In this document: positions 55,107-64,000 of the stretch, in pieces | Layout of the letters: each line of letters begins with the position of its first letter | Numbering within the stretch: the first letter of the stretch is position 1 | Source: DASXKD01 sp963734725 | Lineage (GTDB): Bacteria > Actinomycetota > Actinomycetes > Streptosporangiales > Streptosporangiaceae | Length of the DNA stretch: 64,000 nt | Reading direction: 5' to 3' | Assembly: GCA_963734725.1 (NCBI GenBank) | Contig: CAVTIX010000014.1 | Coordinates: forward strand, 1-64,000 | Position numbers and translations under genes: made by a program | Notes under the pieces: model-generated | The model's database searches: none | What the model was told of the DNA's origin: nothing | What the model saw: the letters and a program-made list of their open reading frames with translations, nothing else

Positions 55107-57395
55107 CTAAGCAATAGGAACAGAGCTAGGGCTAGGGCTAGGGCTAGGGCTAGGACTTGCATCGCAAATGCCGATGCTGACGTTAGTGCCTTGGGGGACG
55201 GATGAGCCTGCGGGCGGATCTTCGGTTACTACGTTGCCGTTGTTGGCGGGATCGCAGTTGCTGGTGGTCGTGGTTACCGCGGCCAGCCCATGGTTTTGCA
55301 AGATGCCCGTGGCGGCAGCCGCAGCGTCGCCGATGACGTCGGGCACTATCACCGGGGCGGGTGACGCGCTGCATACGCCGATGGTGACGCTGGTGCCCCT
55401 GGCGACGGATGTTCCGCCGCGCGGGTCCTGGGCTACCACCTTGCCGTTGTCTGCGGAGATGCAGTGCCTGAAGGTCGTGGGGGCCGCGGTCAGGCCCGCG
55501 CCTTCGAGGGCGCGGGTCGCCTGAGCCTGGGTCTGCCCGGTGACGTCGGGCACTATCACCGGGGCGGGTGACGCGCTGCATACGCCGATGGTGACGCTGG
55601 TGCCCCTGGCGACGGATGTTCCGCCGCGCGGGTCCTGGGCTACCACCTTGCCGTTGTCTGCGGAGATGCAGTGCCTGAAGGTCGTGGGGGCCGCGGTCAG
55701 GCCCGCGCCTTCGAGGGCGCGGGTCGCTTGAGCCTGGGTCTGCCCGATGATGTCGGGCACTATCACCGGGGCGGGTGACGCGCTTGGGTGCGTACTGTGC
55801 GGTGAACTTGTGCTGTGCGAAATAGAGGGGCTAGGGCCGGGGCTGGGTCCGCCGTGCCGGGCGGCACCTGCCATCGCAACCGCGCCGACGATGAGCCCCA
55901 CCACGGTCAGGACGGTGCTCAGTGCAAGCACGATGGGCCGCAGCGAGCGCGGCCGGGGTGGTGGTAGCGGAGGAGGGGGCGGCTGGATCAACTGCAAATT
56001 GTGCCGGGTGAGGTCGGCGCCGTCATGGTCGCCGGCCTGTTCACGCAGGGTCAGCGCGTGCTGCAGTAGCTGCGACGCTTCCTCCAGGTGATCCAGGCAG
56101 AGCTCGAGGCTGCCGAGCTGATGGGAGAAGTACGCCTCCATCGCGCTGAGATGCGCTGCCTTGGCCGCTGTCAGTCCCTGGCTCAGCGCATGATGCCAGG
56201 CTTCCCACCGCGCGGCGATGAACAAGATCTGCTCGGTAATGCGCGCGAGCTGGGCGACGGTTGTCCACTCCTGGCGTTCGGCGGCGTACTCGATGACGGC
56301 AAGTGCTGCGTCTGCCGCGGGCAAAGAATCGCTTGCCGTCGGGTCCCTGGCAGTCAGCCAGCTGCTGAGCCCGCTCACCGACGCCCCGAGCTGGAGGTCG
56401 CTGAGCAGCATCTTGCGGTAGCTTTCGGCCTTGCAGATGGGCAGGCCGAACCGGTCGTGGCGCTGCTCAGCGAGCCCTCGCCGGTACAGCGATCCAAGGG
56501 ACTCACCCAGCTGCGCGACCTGTCCGATGACATCTACGACTTCGGCCGGCAGCAGGACGCCGGCGGCGAAGGCCAAGACCGCGAGCGCGCGCCGCTCGTT
56601 GTTGGTCAGGGCGTTGATGCTGAGCCTGTCGAGAACCGTGGGATCAGCTGCCGCTTGCGAGGCCAGCGACGCAAGGGAGTGCGAGCCCTCCCGCACCAGG
56701 GCCGCCGCCTGCCTCAGGTGCAGCGGCTGGCCATCCACCGCAACAGCCAAGTCTTGTGCGACCGAGAGTTCTTGACTGGTCAGGGACCGGCCCAGCTCAG
56801 CTGCAAGCAGCGAAAGCGCGGCATCGGCCGGCAGCCCGGCCAGAGGATGTGAACTGCCGCCGTGAACCGCAACGCGGCGGGCAGACCCCAGGACCAGGCT
56901 GGATCCGGACAGAACCTCAAGCAAGTAGCCGACCTGCGCCGGATCAGCGGGGGCGTCATCGACAGCGATAATCAGGCCCGCCTGGCCCAGTAGCTGCGCG
57001 CACTCCCCGGGAGTGAGCTTGACCGGCTGCTCTGAGCTGTACAGCTGGGCTACCAGCTGCTGCAAGAGATCTTCGACGCGGCCCCGGTCCACTCGCAGAT
57101 AGACAGAGCGGGATGCGCTGTACCACTCGGACGCACTGGCGGCGATGTGCTGAAGAAGCGTCGTCTTGCCGTAACCGCAGTCCGCGTAGAACTCGATGGG
57201 ACGTCCCTGCTGGATGGCGCGGAAGGCATCAGCCGACTGCTGTTGCCGGCCGAGAACCAGCGGCCTGGCCAGCGCTTCAGGGTGCTGCGGGCGGAGCAGA
57301 TCAAGCGGGTTTTGCCGCGCCGTCGTACGCGTAATGCGCGCTCCGTCGCGGCTGACGATCTCGATACTGAGATTGCCGTACAAGATGGCACTCAT
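55107..57395 (-). CDS. Membrane STAND (NB-ARC-like) NTPase with three C-terminal PASTA domains
   Basis: 762 residues. No effector domain precedes the NTPase. Walker A is ADCGYGKTTLL (residues ~71-81), Walker B is GLIIAVDDAP (~140-149), LVLGSARRV fits the sensor Arg strand, and DGQPLHLRQAAALV (~221-234) is the GxP helix typical of NB-ARC/STAND. A winged-helix-like part and a TPR-like segment (LDHLEEASQLLQHALTLREQ) follow. After a Pro-rich stretch there is one helix (IVLALSTVLTVVGLIVGAVA, ~488-507), then three PASTA domains (each ~65 residues, pattern VIVPDxxGQTQAQATRALEG ... VTIGVC) and a PSPSPS tail. The expected topology is NTPase inside, PASTA outside. PASTA domains bind peptidoglycan fragments in Ser/Thr kinases such as PknB; here they would be tied to a STAND switch. 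The ATG has GGAGGT at six bases. I know no characterised protein with this layout. Confidence 0.85.
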   Translation of the reverse strand: MSAILYGNLSIEIVSRDGARITRTTARQNPLDLLRPQHPEALARPLVLGRQQQSADAFRAIQQGRPIEFYADCGYGKTTLLQHIAASASEWYSASRSVYLRVDRGRVEDLLQQLVAQLYSSEQPVKLTPGECAQLLGQAGLIIAVDDAPADPAQVGYLLEVLSGSSLVLGSARRVAVHGGSSHPLAGLPADAALSLLAAELGRSLTSQELSVAQDLAVAVDGQPLHLRQAAALVREGSHSLASLASQAAADPTVLDRLSINALTNNERRALAVLAFAAGVLLPAEVVDVIGQVAQLGESLGSLYRRGLAEQRHDRFGLPICKAESYRKMLLSDLQLGASVSGLSSWLTARDPTASDSLPAADAALAVIEYAAERQEWTTVAQLARITEQILFIAARWEAWHHALSQGLTAAKAAHLSAMEAYFSHQLGSLELCLDHLEEASQLLQHALTLREQAGDHDGADLTRHNLQLIQPPPPPLPPPRPRSLRPIVLALSTVLTVVGLIVGAVAMAGAARHGGPSPGPSPSISHSTSSPHSTHPSASPAPVIVPDIIGQTQAQATRALEGAGLTAAPTTFRHCISADNGKVVAQDPRGGTSVARGTSVTIGVCSASPAPVIVPDVTGQTQAQATRALEGAGLTAAPTTFRHCISADNGKVVAQDPRGGTSVARGTSVTIGVCSASPAPVIVPDVIGDAAAAATGILQNHGLAAVTTTTSNCDPANNGNVVTEDPPAGSSVPQGTNVSIGICDASPSPSPSPSPSSVPIA
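55125..55154. repeat. Hexamer array GCTAGG x5 at the 3' end of the STAND gene
   Basis: Five perfect GCTAGG units. On the coding (minus) strand they specify the Pro-Ser dipeptides of the protein's tail. The array is telomere-like by chance only. Confidence 0.85.
55341..55754. repeat. 207-bp tandem duplication encoding two PASTA domains
   Basis: Bases 55341-55547 and 55548-55754 are identical except for three differences near the end of the unit. The period of 207 bases is 69 codons, one complete PASTA unit with linker. The third PASTA (coded at about 55170-55340) is clearly diverged. Confidence 0.9.
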
Positions 57396-57898
57396 CGGCC
57401 ACCTCCAGCCCGGGCAGGTGAGGCGACGGCGAGCGTCCCCGGAAGTGCGTCACCCACCGGTAATGCGAGAAAACTCTCCCCACTTCTACAGAGCGCCTCA
57501 ATACCGCTCAGATACAGGCAGTCCCGCCCGTTCGGCCTGAACCGCCGCGTGGTGCCGCACCCAGACCGGTTGCTGTGCCGCGGCGACCGCCCAAGGCATC
57601 CAAGATCGCCCGCCCCCTAATGGCGGCCGTGCGCGCGAGGCGGCTGACGAGACCAGAAGACGCCCGCAACGCCAGCCCTTCTAGGCCGTGGCGCTTAGCG
57701 CACGCCATTCGATGCCGTTAGCGATCTTCCTTCCCCGACTCAGACCTCCCGACTTGGTGCCTTCGCGATCTTGGTCTTAGCGATCTTGGTTGCTTTGCTG
57801 CATCCTGATCCCAGCTGCCCATGATCGCGCTTGGACCCTTGCATTCAAATGATCATGGTCAGCTCAGTGATCTTGACCCGCCCGCTGGGGAGGCCGCG
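57396..57898. other. Intergenic region between divergent STAND and relaxase genes
   Basis: 503 bases with no supported gene. The left part should hold the STAND-gene promoter (its ribosome-binding site is at 57402-57407 on the minus strand). The right part has two GCGATCTTGGT repeats around 57755-57790 and an ATGATCATG palindrome near 57850, and ends in the relaxase ribosome-binding site GGGGAGG. An origin of transfer would be expected near a relaxase, but I cannot identify one. Confidence 0.45.
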
Positions 57899-60800
57899 AT
57901 GACGATGGTGACACCCCGGTCCGGGTTTGATCTTGAGTACTACCTGAACCGCACCGGCGGGGGAGAAGACCGCGGGCGGGTACTACCTGAACGCCGCCCA
58001 GCAGGGGGAGCCGACGGGCCGGTGGTTCGGCAAGGGCGCCGAGGCGCTCGGGTTCACCGACGGGCAGGTGGTGGAACGGGAGCCGTACCTGGCGGCCTAC
58101 CAGCAGACCGACCCGGAGACGGGGGAGCAGCTGCGGGCCGGGCACCGACGGGTACAGGCGAGTTCGCCGAGATCTTCGCAGCGCAAGCTGGCGGCCGAGC
58201 CGCACGCCACCTGCGAGCGGTACCTGGAGCTGGAGCGGGAGGCGGGGCAGGAGACGCGCCGGTCGCCGGTGTACACCGACCTGACGGTGGCGCATAACAA
58301 GAGCGTGTCGGTGCTGCACGCCTCGTTCCGCGAGCAGGCCCGCCGGGCCCGGCTGGCCGGGGACACCGAGGCGGAGGCGGTGTGGCGGGCCCGGGAGGAA
58401 CGGGTGCAGGAGATCTTGCAGGAGGCCAACCACGCCGCGCTGGAGTACCTGCAGGAGCACGCCGGGTTCACCCGCACCGGCTACCACGGCCGCCGGGTCG
58501 ACGGGGTGGAGCCGGGCCGGTGGGCGCGGGCCGGCCTGGTGGTGACGACCTGGCTGCAGGGGACCAGCCGGGCCGGGGAGCCGCACGACCACTCCCACAA
58601 CGTGATCGCGCGCATGGCGCTGACCGAATCCGATGGGGTGTGGCGCGCGGTGGACACGATGGCGCTGCGCGCCCAGCTGGGCGCGATGGGCGCCATCGTG
58701 GAGGCGCGCGTCCAGTCGGCGCTGGCGCGCGAGTTCGGCGTCACGCTGGGTGCCGCGCGCGGACGGGCATGGGCCACGAGATCGACGGCATTGCGCAAGA
58801 GACGCTGGACGCGTTTTCGACGCGGGCGCACACGGTGACGCGCAAGGCGCGCTGCGCTGGCGCGCCAGTGGGAGCGCAAGCACGGCCGGGCGCCGAACGC
58901 GCGGGAGATGCTGTTCATCACCGATGAGGCGAACAAGATCACCCGCAGGGCAAAGGACGGGCAGATCGACTGGGACGCGCTGACCGCCAGGTGGGACGCC
59001 ACCCTCGGCGGCCAGCTCGCCGCCATCGCCGAGCAGGTCTGCGACTTCGACGCCACGCCGGACGAGGCGCCGCCGTCACCGGAGGTGCAGGAGCGGGCCA
59101 TCGAGCAGGCTCTGGCCAGCGTGCAGGCCAGCAAGAGCACCTGGACCCGCTCGGATCTGATGAAGAATCTGGCCTGGGCGATGGGCCAGGAGTTCTGCCA
59201 CCTGACCCCCGACGCCCGCCAGGACCTGCTGGAGCAGATGACCGACCAGGCCCTGGGCGTGGAGCACGGCGTGGTGTGCCTGGAGGCGCCGGAGTGGCCG
59301 CCCGTGCCGCGGTCGCTGATCCGGGACCTGGATGGGCGCAGCGTCTACACCCGGCCCGGCATCACCCGGTACGCCACCCGCGGGCAGCTGGCCATGGAGG
59401 AGCGCATGTGCCAGCAGGCGCAACGCCACGGCGCACCCGCGCTGACGCGCGAGTTCTGCGCGGCGCAACTCGGCGCAGACGCAGACGCCCTGGATGCGCA
59501 ACTGGGCGCACGGGCGCAAGACGCAACCGCAGTTGACGCGAACCGGGCTGCGCATGGACCAGGCCGCCATGATCTACGAAGGCGCTCACCTCCACCCGCC
59601 GCGTCTCCGTCGGCGTCGGCCCGGCCGGGTCTGGCAAGACGCACACCGCCGCCGCCGGCGCCAACGCGTGGGAAGCCAACGGCGGCAAGGTGATCGGCCT
59701 GACCTGCGCGCAGGCCGCCCGCAACGTGCTGGCGCAGGCCGGGATCAAGGAGTGCTACAACACCAGCCAGTTCCTGCTGAAGATTGAGCAGCGGGCATGC
59801 CCATCAGGCCGGGGACGCTGTTCGTGGTCGATGAGGGCTCGATGGTGTCGATGAACCACCTGGCCCGGATCATCGACCTGGCCGAGAAGCACGACTGCAA
59901 GGTGTTCGTCACCGGCGACCACCAGCAGCTCGCGGCCGTGGAGTCCGGCGGCGGCATGACCATGCTCGCCAACCACCTCGGCTACACCCAGCTCGCGGTG
60001 CCGGTGCGGTTCGCCGCGGAGTGGGAGCGCGACGCCAGCCTGCGCCTGCGCGCAGGGGGACAAGACCGCCCTGGATGCCTACGCCGAGCACGGGCGGATC
60101 CTCGGCGCCAGCCGCGAGGAAGCCCTGGACATGCCTGCGGCAGCGGTATGTGGCCCGGCGGCTGGCGGGCGAGGACGCGCTGCTGATGGCCTACGAGCCG
60201 GGACGACTGCCGGGAACTGTCCCGGATGATCCGCGACGACCTGATCCACCTCGGCCTGGTCGATGACGGCCCGTCGGTCGAGATCAGCGAGGGTGAGCGG
60301 GCCTCGGCGGGGGATGTGATCGTGTGCCGGGAGAACGACAGCCGCGTGCGAGACCGACCCCGGGCACACGCTCACCAACGGCGACATCTTCCAGATCGAA
60401 AGCGTCGGCGGGAACGGGGCGTGGGTGCGGCGGGTCCTGGACGCCGACCGGCAGACCGGGGCGATGCGGCTTGCTGATCATGCTTTTTTCTACGGCGAAT
60501 CCAAACTACGCACCGTCACCGACCTGGGGTACGCGGTGACCGGGCACAAGGGCATGGGCGGCACCGTCCGCGCCGGCACGGCGCTGGTCACCGGCCGCGA
60601 ACCCGCGAGTGGCTGTATGTCGCGATGACCCGGGGCGTCGACGACAACACCGCGGTCGCCGTCACCCACGAAGGCGTCAAGGACACAGGACGGCGCGCAC
60701 GGTGGCCATCCAGCCGAGAGAAGCCGACCCGCAGCCCGGCACCCGGCCCGACCCCGAACTGGCCCGCCGCGAGCGGATGGAACGGGAACGGGCTGGCCTG

Positions 60801-62231
60801 CCACCCGAACCCGCCGAGGAGCCCGAGCGATGAGGTGCGGGATCCGGTGGCGGTGCTGGCCGACTGCCTGGACCGCGAAGACGCCGAACTAGCCGCCAGC
60901 GACTACCGGCAGCGTGCCCTGGCCAACGCCGACCACCTCGGCGTCCTGTACGCGCGGTGGGCCGACCTGGCAGGCGCGGCCGACCGGCGAGCGCTACCAC
61001 CAGCTCGTCGATGGACGCCCTGCCGGAGGAGTACCGGCACGACGACCTCGGCCCGAAGGCCACCTGGCTGTGGCGGGACCTGCGCGCCGCCGAGATGGCC
61101 GGGCTGGACGCGGGCGAGGTGGTCCGGGCCGCGGTCAACTCCCAGACCCTGGCCGATGCCCGCAGCGTCGCCGCCGTGCTGCGACAAGCGCGCATGCGCC
61201 AGATCGTGGACCCGCTGGTCCCGCTGCCGCAGAAGCCGTGGACCGACCGGCCACGCCAGTTCGATGACCCCGAGATCGCGCAGTACGAAGCCAGGCTGCG
61301 GCAGGCGATGGACGAGCGGGCCGAGCGCCTCGGCGAGCACGCCGTGGAAACCTCACCCGCGTGGGCGGTCCAGGCGCTGGGGCCGGTGCCGGACGACCCG
61401 GTGGAGCGGCTGGACTGGCAGCAGCGGGCCAGCAAGATCGCCACCTACCGGGAGCTGTACGGCATCGGCGACGACCGGGAGGTCATCGGCCACGAGCCCA
61501 CCGGCAACGCCCCCGAGATGCGCGCCGCCTGGCACGACGCGTTCGCCGCCATCACCAGGACAGACGGTGTGGACGTGCGGGCCCTGCCCGACGGCAGCCT
61601 GATCCACATGCGCGACAGCTACCAGACCGAGACCGGCTGGGCACCACCCCACGTCGGCAAGCAGCTCCGCGACGTGCGCCTGGGCGCGGAAACCATGCGG
61701 CTCAAGGCGATCCGCGCCGAAGCCGAAGCCAGCACCGCCAAGGACCAGGCCGTCGCCGCCCGGCACGCCGGCATCGCCGCCAAGGCCCGCGCCCTCGAAG
61801 CCCAGCACCGCGAGCACGAGGCCACCCTGAGCGCGGTCATGGACGACCGCAACCTGTGGGACAAGCTCACCGAAGGCACCACGGCGCCTCGCCGTCCAGG
61901 CCGACAGCGAAATACCGCCGCCGCCACCCCGACCGCAAGATCCGGCCCCTGGAATCCGCCGAACCCAAGGCACCGGACGAGCTCCTGGCACGAGCCGGGC
62001 TGGCTGGCCGAACTGGACGAGCAGCGGCGCGTGTTCCGCGAGGAGCTGGAGGCCCGGCAGAACGTCATGGTCCCGAACGAAGACCCCGACTGGGAAGACG
62101 AAGGCCCCGCCTGGACCGTCTGGCAAGCCCAGCGCGACGCCATCCTGCAGCCACCCAAGCCCGAGATCCGGCCCGCCGACGGCGTGCTCGAAGCAGCCCG
62201 CGAGCGCGACACCGAGCACCAGGAAGCGTAG
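57899..62231 (+). pseudogene. MobF-family conjugative relaxase with RecD-like helicase, multiply frameshifted
   Basis: Chained frames reconstruct one protein of about 1440 residues. The relaxase part has an N-terminal Tyr pair (GFDLEYYLNRTG), then TAGGYYLNAAQQGEPTGRWF, RRSPVYTDLTVAHNKSVSVL and the metal-binding GEPHDHSHNVIARM. The helicase part has Walker A GPAGSGKTHT (~59620), Walker B LFVVDEGSMV (~59820), VTGDHQQLAAVE, and the late motifs TGHKGMGGTVRAG and EWLYVAMTRGVDDNT. The C-terminal region is long and helical (60957-62231 in one frame). About ten frame changes occur, denser than elsewhere in the window, so genuine decay is likely. The ATG at 57899 follows GGGGAGG. No coupling protein or secretion genes are visible. 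Confidence 0.8.
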
Positions 62232-62316
62232 GCCGCAGCCGTACGGCGGTGCCGGCGCGGGCCAACACACTACCGCGGGCGCACTGACCCATGCATACTG
62301 CTGGGGGAGGTAAGAC

Positions 62317-62538
62317 GTGACCCGGGTGACGGCGGCAGAGTTGGCTGCGATCGAGCCGTCGTGGCCCGAGAACGAGTACAACGTCTATGCTCCCCCAGGG
62401 TTCTGCGGTGACATCCATTGCACGTGCGCCCAAGACGCGTTGACGTTTATGACCCGTGAGCAATTCATGTTGGCGTTCACTGCTCGTCCTGAGGACCTTA
62501 ACGATGACGATGTCGTCGCGGCCATGACCGAAGACTAA
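62317..62538 (+). CDS. Small hypothetical protein
   Basis: 73 residues from GTG, with a strong GGGGGAGG box upstream. Sequence ends MTREQFMLAFTARPEDLNDD; two Cys lie in a CGDIHCTC cluster. G/C bias at third positions is weaker than in chromosomal genes, consistent with the surrounding mobile region. Family not recognised. Confidence 0.5.
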   Translation: MTRVTAAELAAIEPSWPENEYNVYAPPGFCGDIHCTCAQDALTFMTREQFMLAFTARPEDLNDDDVVAAMTED

Positions 62539-62611
62539 TAGCAAACTCGGCTGTGATAGTCACAAACAAGGCATCCCGGTAACTACAGAGCGTGATCGGA
62601 TACTTCGACCC

Positions 62612-63421
62612 CTACGCCGCCACTTCGCAGCAGAACCGCAGCCGCCCGGGGTGGTCCCCGGCGGCGATCAGGAGCATGGCGGCGGTGTCGGGGCCCACGC
62701 CGTAGAGGGCCAGCAGCCCGGGGGCGCGGGCGGTCACCAGCGGGACGATGAACTCATCCAGGCGGTCGAACTGGCCGCCGAGGAACTCGGCGCGGCGGCC
62801 GAGCTCACGCAGGGATAGCAGAGTGTGGTAGCGGACCATGCTGCCGGGGCGGGGCCGCAGCGAGGCCAGCTCGGCGACCAGGGCCGCGGGTGTGTGCTGG
62901 GTGAAGCGGGCGCGTATGTCGTCTGGGCCGGTCACGATCAGGGCGCGGGCCTGGTTGATGGTCTGGATCCGTGCCGAGCGGGCAGTGCGCTTGGCGACCA
63001 TCAGCGCGCGGACCGCCTCCACTTGCCCGTCGCGGCCCTTCGGCGCGCCAGCTGCCCGGCCAGACTGGGCCGCCCGGGCCGCGCTGACCGCATCCAGCGG
63101 ATCCGACTTGCCCTGACGGCGGCGGTCTTGCCGGTCGGCGCGGTCCACCTCGACGACCCGCACCCCCGCCGCAGTGATATGCCGGGCCAGGCAGGCGCCG
63201 TAACTGCCAGTCCCTTCGATCCCGACCAGGCACACCGTGCCGAATCCGCCCATCCAGCCCAGCAGCTGGGCATACCCAGCCGGGCTGGCCGGGAACTCGG
63301 CGACGCCGAGCAGCCCGCCGACCGGATCCAGCGCTGCCGCGACGTGCACCTCCGCATGGGTGTCCACGCCGCCGGTGATGGCACGAATTTCTGCACGTGT
63401 CTCTACGATGGTCACTGTCAT
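62612..63421 (-). pseudogene. IS110-family transposase, C-terminally truncated
   Basis: 269 residues remain of an expected ~400. The DEDD-type N-terminal domain opens ITGGVDTHAEVHVAAALD and continues GIEGTGSYGACLARHI, EVDRADRQDRRRQGKSDPLD (linker typical of IS110). The C-terminal Transposase_20 domain begins GLLALYGVGPDTAAMLLIAA and is then cut at GRLRFCC with a stop, losing the catalytic Ser region. ATG 63421 or GTG 63415 could be the start (GAAGGGG just upstream). The element is probably inactive. Confidence 0.82.
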
Positions 63422-63700
63422 CCCCTTCTCAGGTTGAGGGATGGCACGCACCCGCTGGCCGCCCGGACCTGTGAACCCCGGCCTCTTGCCCAGGCCAGGC
63501 AGATCAGACCGGCAGCGCCGGTGGGTGCCAGAAGACTGGGGCCCGGCCGACAGATCGTTATCAAGACAGCCCGAGAGCGGCGTCGGCCGATTCGGAGGTC
63601 AGGCCGGGACCCGGTCCCGACCCTACGCCCACGCTGAACCAAGACCTGGGAAGCAGGGCCGGAGCACTATTCACATCCTCCCTGCCGATTAGGCGCCTCG
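63422..63700 (-). other. IS110 5' non-coding end (possible bridge-RNA locus)
   Basis: No supported gene. In IS110 elements the long non-coding end upstream of the transposase encodes a structured bridge RNA. The block TGCCAGAAGACTGGGGCCCG and the following GATCGTTATCAAGACAGC (around 63528-63570) have the look of that conserved region as I remember it. Structure and boundaries are not verified. Confidence 0.35.
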
Positions 63701-63770
63701 CGGTGATGGCGGATTCGCCTTGGCCACGTGCGCAGAATGACCGTTTCTGGCTTTAGCGGCGGGCTCTGAG

Positions 63771-63805
63771 CGCGAAGGCGTCCGGCTGGGCCGGACGCCT
63801 TCGCG
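63771..63805 (-). terminator. Strong terminator hairpin for the right-edge gene
   Basis: CGCGAAGGCGTCCGG and CCGGACGCCTTCGCG form a perfect 15-bp stem with a five-base loop, 45 bases downstream of the stop codon of the partial gene at the right edge. Confidence 0.8.
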
Positions 63806-63850
63806 TGGGGCGGTGGTGGGTGGCGTTCCTCGTCTCGGGGAGCGCTCCGC

Positions 63851-64000
63851 CTATGTCCGGAAGATGTCCCGCTTGATGTTGGCGAGGTCTTGCAGGTCGG
63901 TGACTGTTAGACCGTTTTGCGTCTGCTGCACCGTCTTGCTCTGGAAGAGGTGCCGCTTGATGTTGGCGAGGTCTTGCAGGTCGGTGACTGTCAGGCCGTT
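63851..64000 (-). CDS. Partial protein with 28-residue repeats (C-terminus only)
   Basis: Forty-nine codons run in from the right edge to a TAG at 63851. They contain NGLTVTDLQDLANIKRHLFQ, SKTVQQTQ, then NGLTVTDLQDLANIKRDIFR and T. The 28-residue unit repeats with only small changes: DNA 63869-63916 matches 63953-64000 with two differences (period 84 bases). The unit is predicted helical. I do not recognise the family. A strong hairpin terminator follows, which supports a real gene end. Confidence 0.65.
   Translation of the reverse strand, partial: NGLTVTDLQDLANIKRHLFQSKTVQQTQNGLTVTDLQDLANIKRDIFRT

Noticed and set aside
55125..55154. GCTAGG hexamers as a telomere-like or chromosome-end sequence.
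   Set aside because: Only five units, inside a coding frame where they specify Pro-Ser repeats, and in the interior of a contiguous region.

Overview
The window is high-GC DNA (roughly 70%+) with strong G/C third-position bias and many GTG starts. It carries chromosomal gene orders typical of filamentous Actinobacteria: tig-clpP1-clpP2-clpX-valS-folC-DUF4233-ndk, mreBCD-mrdA-rodA, and TIGR03960-TIGR03936-rne-rplU-rpmA-obgE-proB ... nadD-rsfS. A mycothiol-conjugate amidase (Mca) and paired ClpPs fit the same phylum. A Streptosporangiales/Streptomycetales-like host is my best guess; the sequence alone does not fix the order.

Layout. 0-6.8 kb: two translationally coupled FtsX-type ABC permeases on the minus strand, broken by many frameshifts, then the C-terminal scrap of an ABC-2 permease. 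6.9-16 kb: chaperone/protease block (tig, clpP1P2, clpX), then valS, folC, DUF4233. 16.4-23.7 kb: ndk and the cell-elongation cluster mreB-mreC-mreD-mrdA-rodA, in which MreD has a very long basic tail. 23.9-36.6 kb: an accessory interval (MFS exporter, ECF sigma factor with SnoaL-like tail, methyltransferase, PEP-mutase-like lyase, AhpD-like protein with a divergent MocR regulator, TfoX-like protein, secreted TIGR03118 protein, ABC1 kinase, MpaB-like oxygenase, Mca). 36.7-47.3 kb: DksA-like zinc-finger protein, radical SAM pair, RNase E/G, L21, L27, ObgE, ProB, then an alpha/beta hydrolase. 47.4-52.4 kb: M48 protease, PaaK-like ligase, NadD, RsfS, histidine phosphatase and tRNA-Ala(GGC).

The tRNA-Ala marks the start of a decayed integrated element: a 5'-truncated tyrosine integrase lies immediately beyond it, followed by an AraC regulator with a RibD/DHFR-like protein, a membrane STAND NTPase with three external PASTA domains, a heavily frameshifted MobF relaxase-helicase, a truncated IS110 transposase and, at the right edge, the C-terminus of a protein made of 28-residue repeats.

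Three features cut across the window. (1) A ~160-bp intergenic repeat family (four copies, 1-91, 14319-14478, 26039-26199, 28885-29053). The three complete copies end in a Shine-Dalgarno sequence just upstream of a start codon, twice with a mini-ORF whose stop overlaps that start. (2) Single-base frameshifts break otherwise well-conserved housekeeping genes (tig, clpP1, TIGR03960), so part of the frameshift load may be sequence error rather than decay. (3) Several genes (valS, nadD, TIGR03960, the TfoX-like gene) have a TANNNT hexamer six to eight bases before the start codon, the signature of leaderless transcription.

The best candidates for something undescribed are the STAND-TM-PASTA protein at 55107-57395 and the start-codon-associated repeat.
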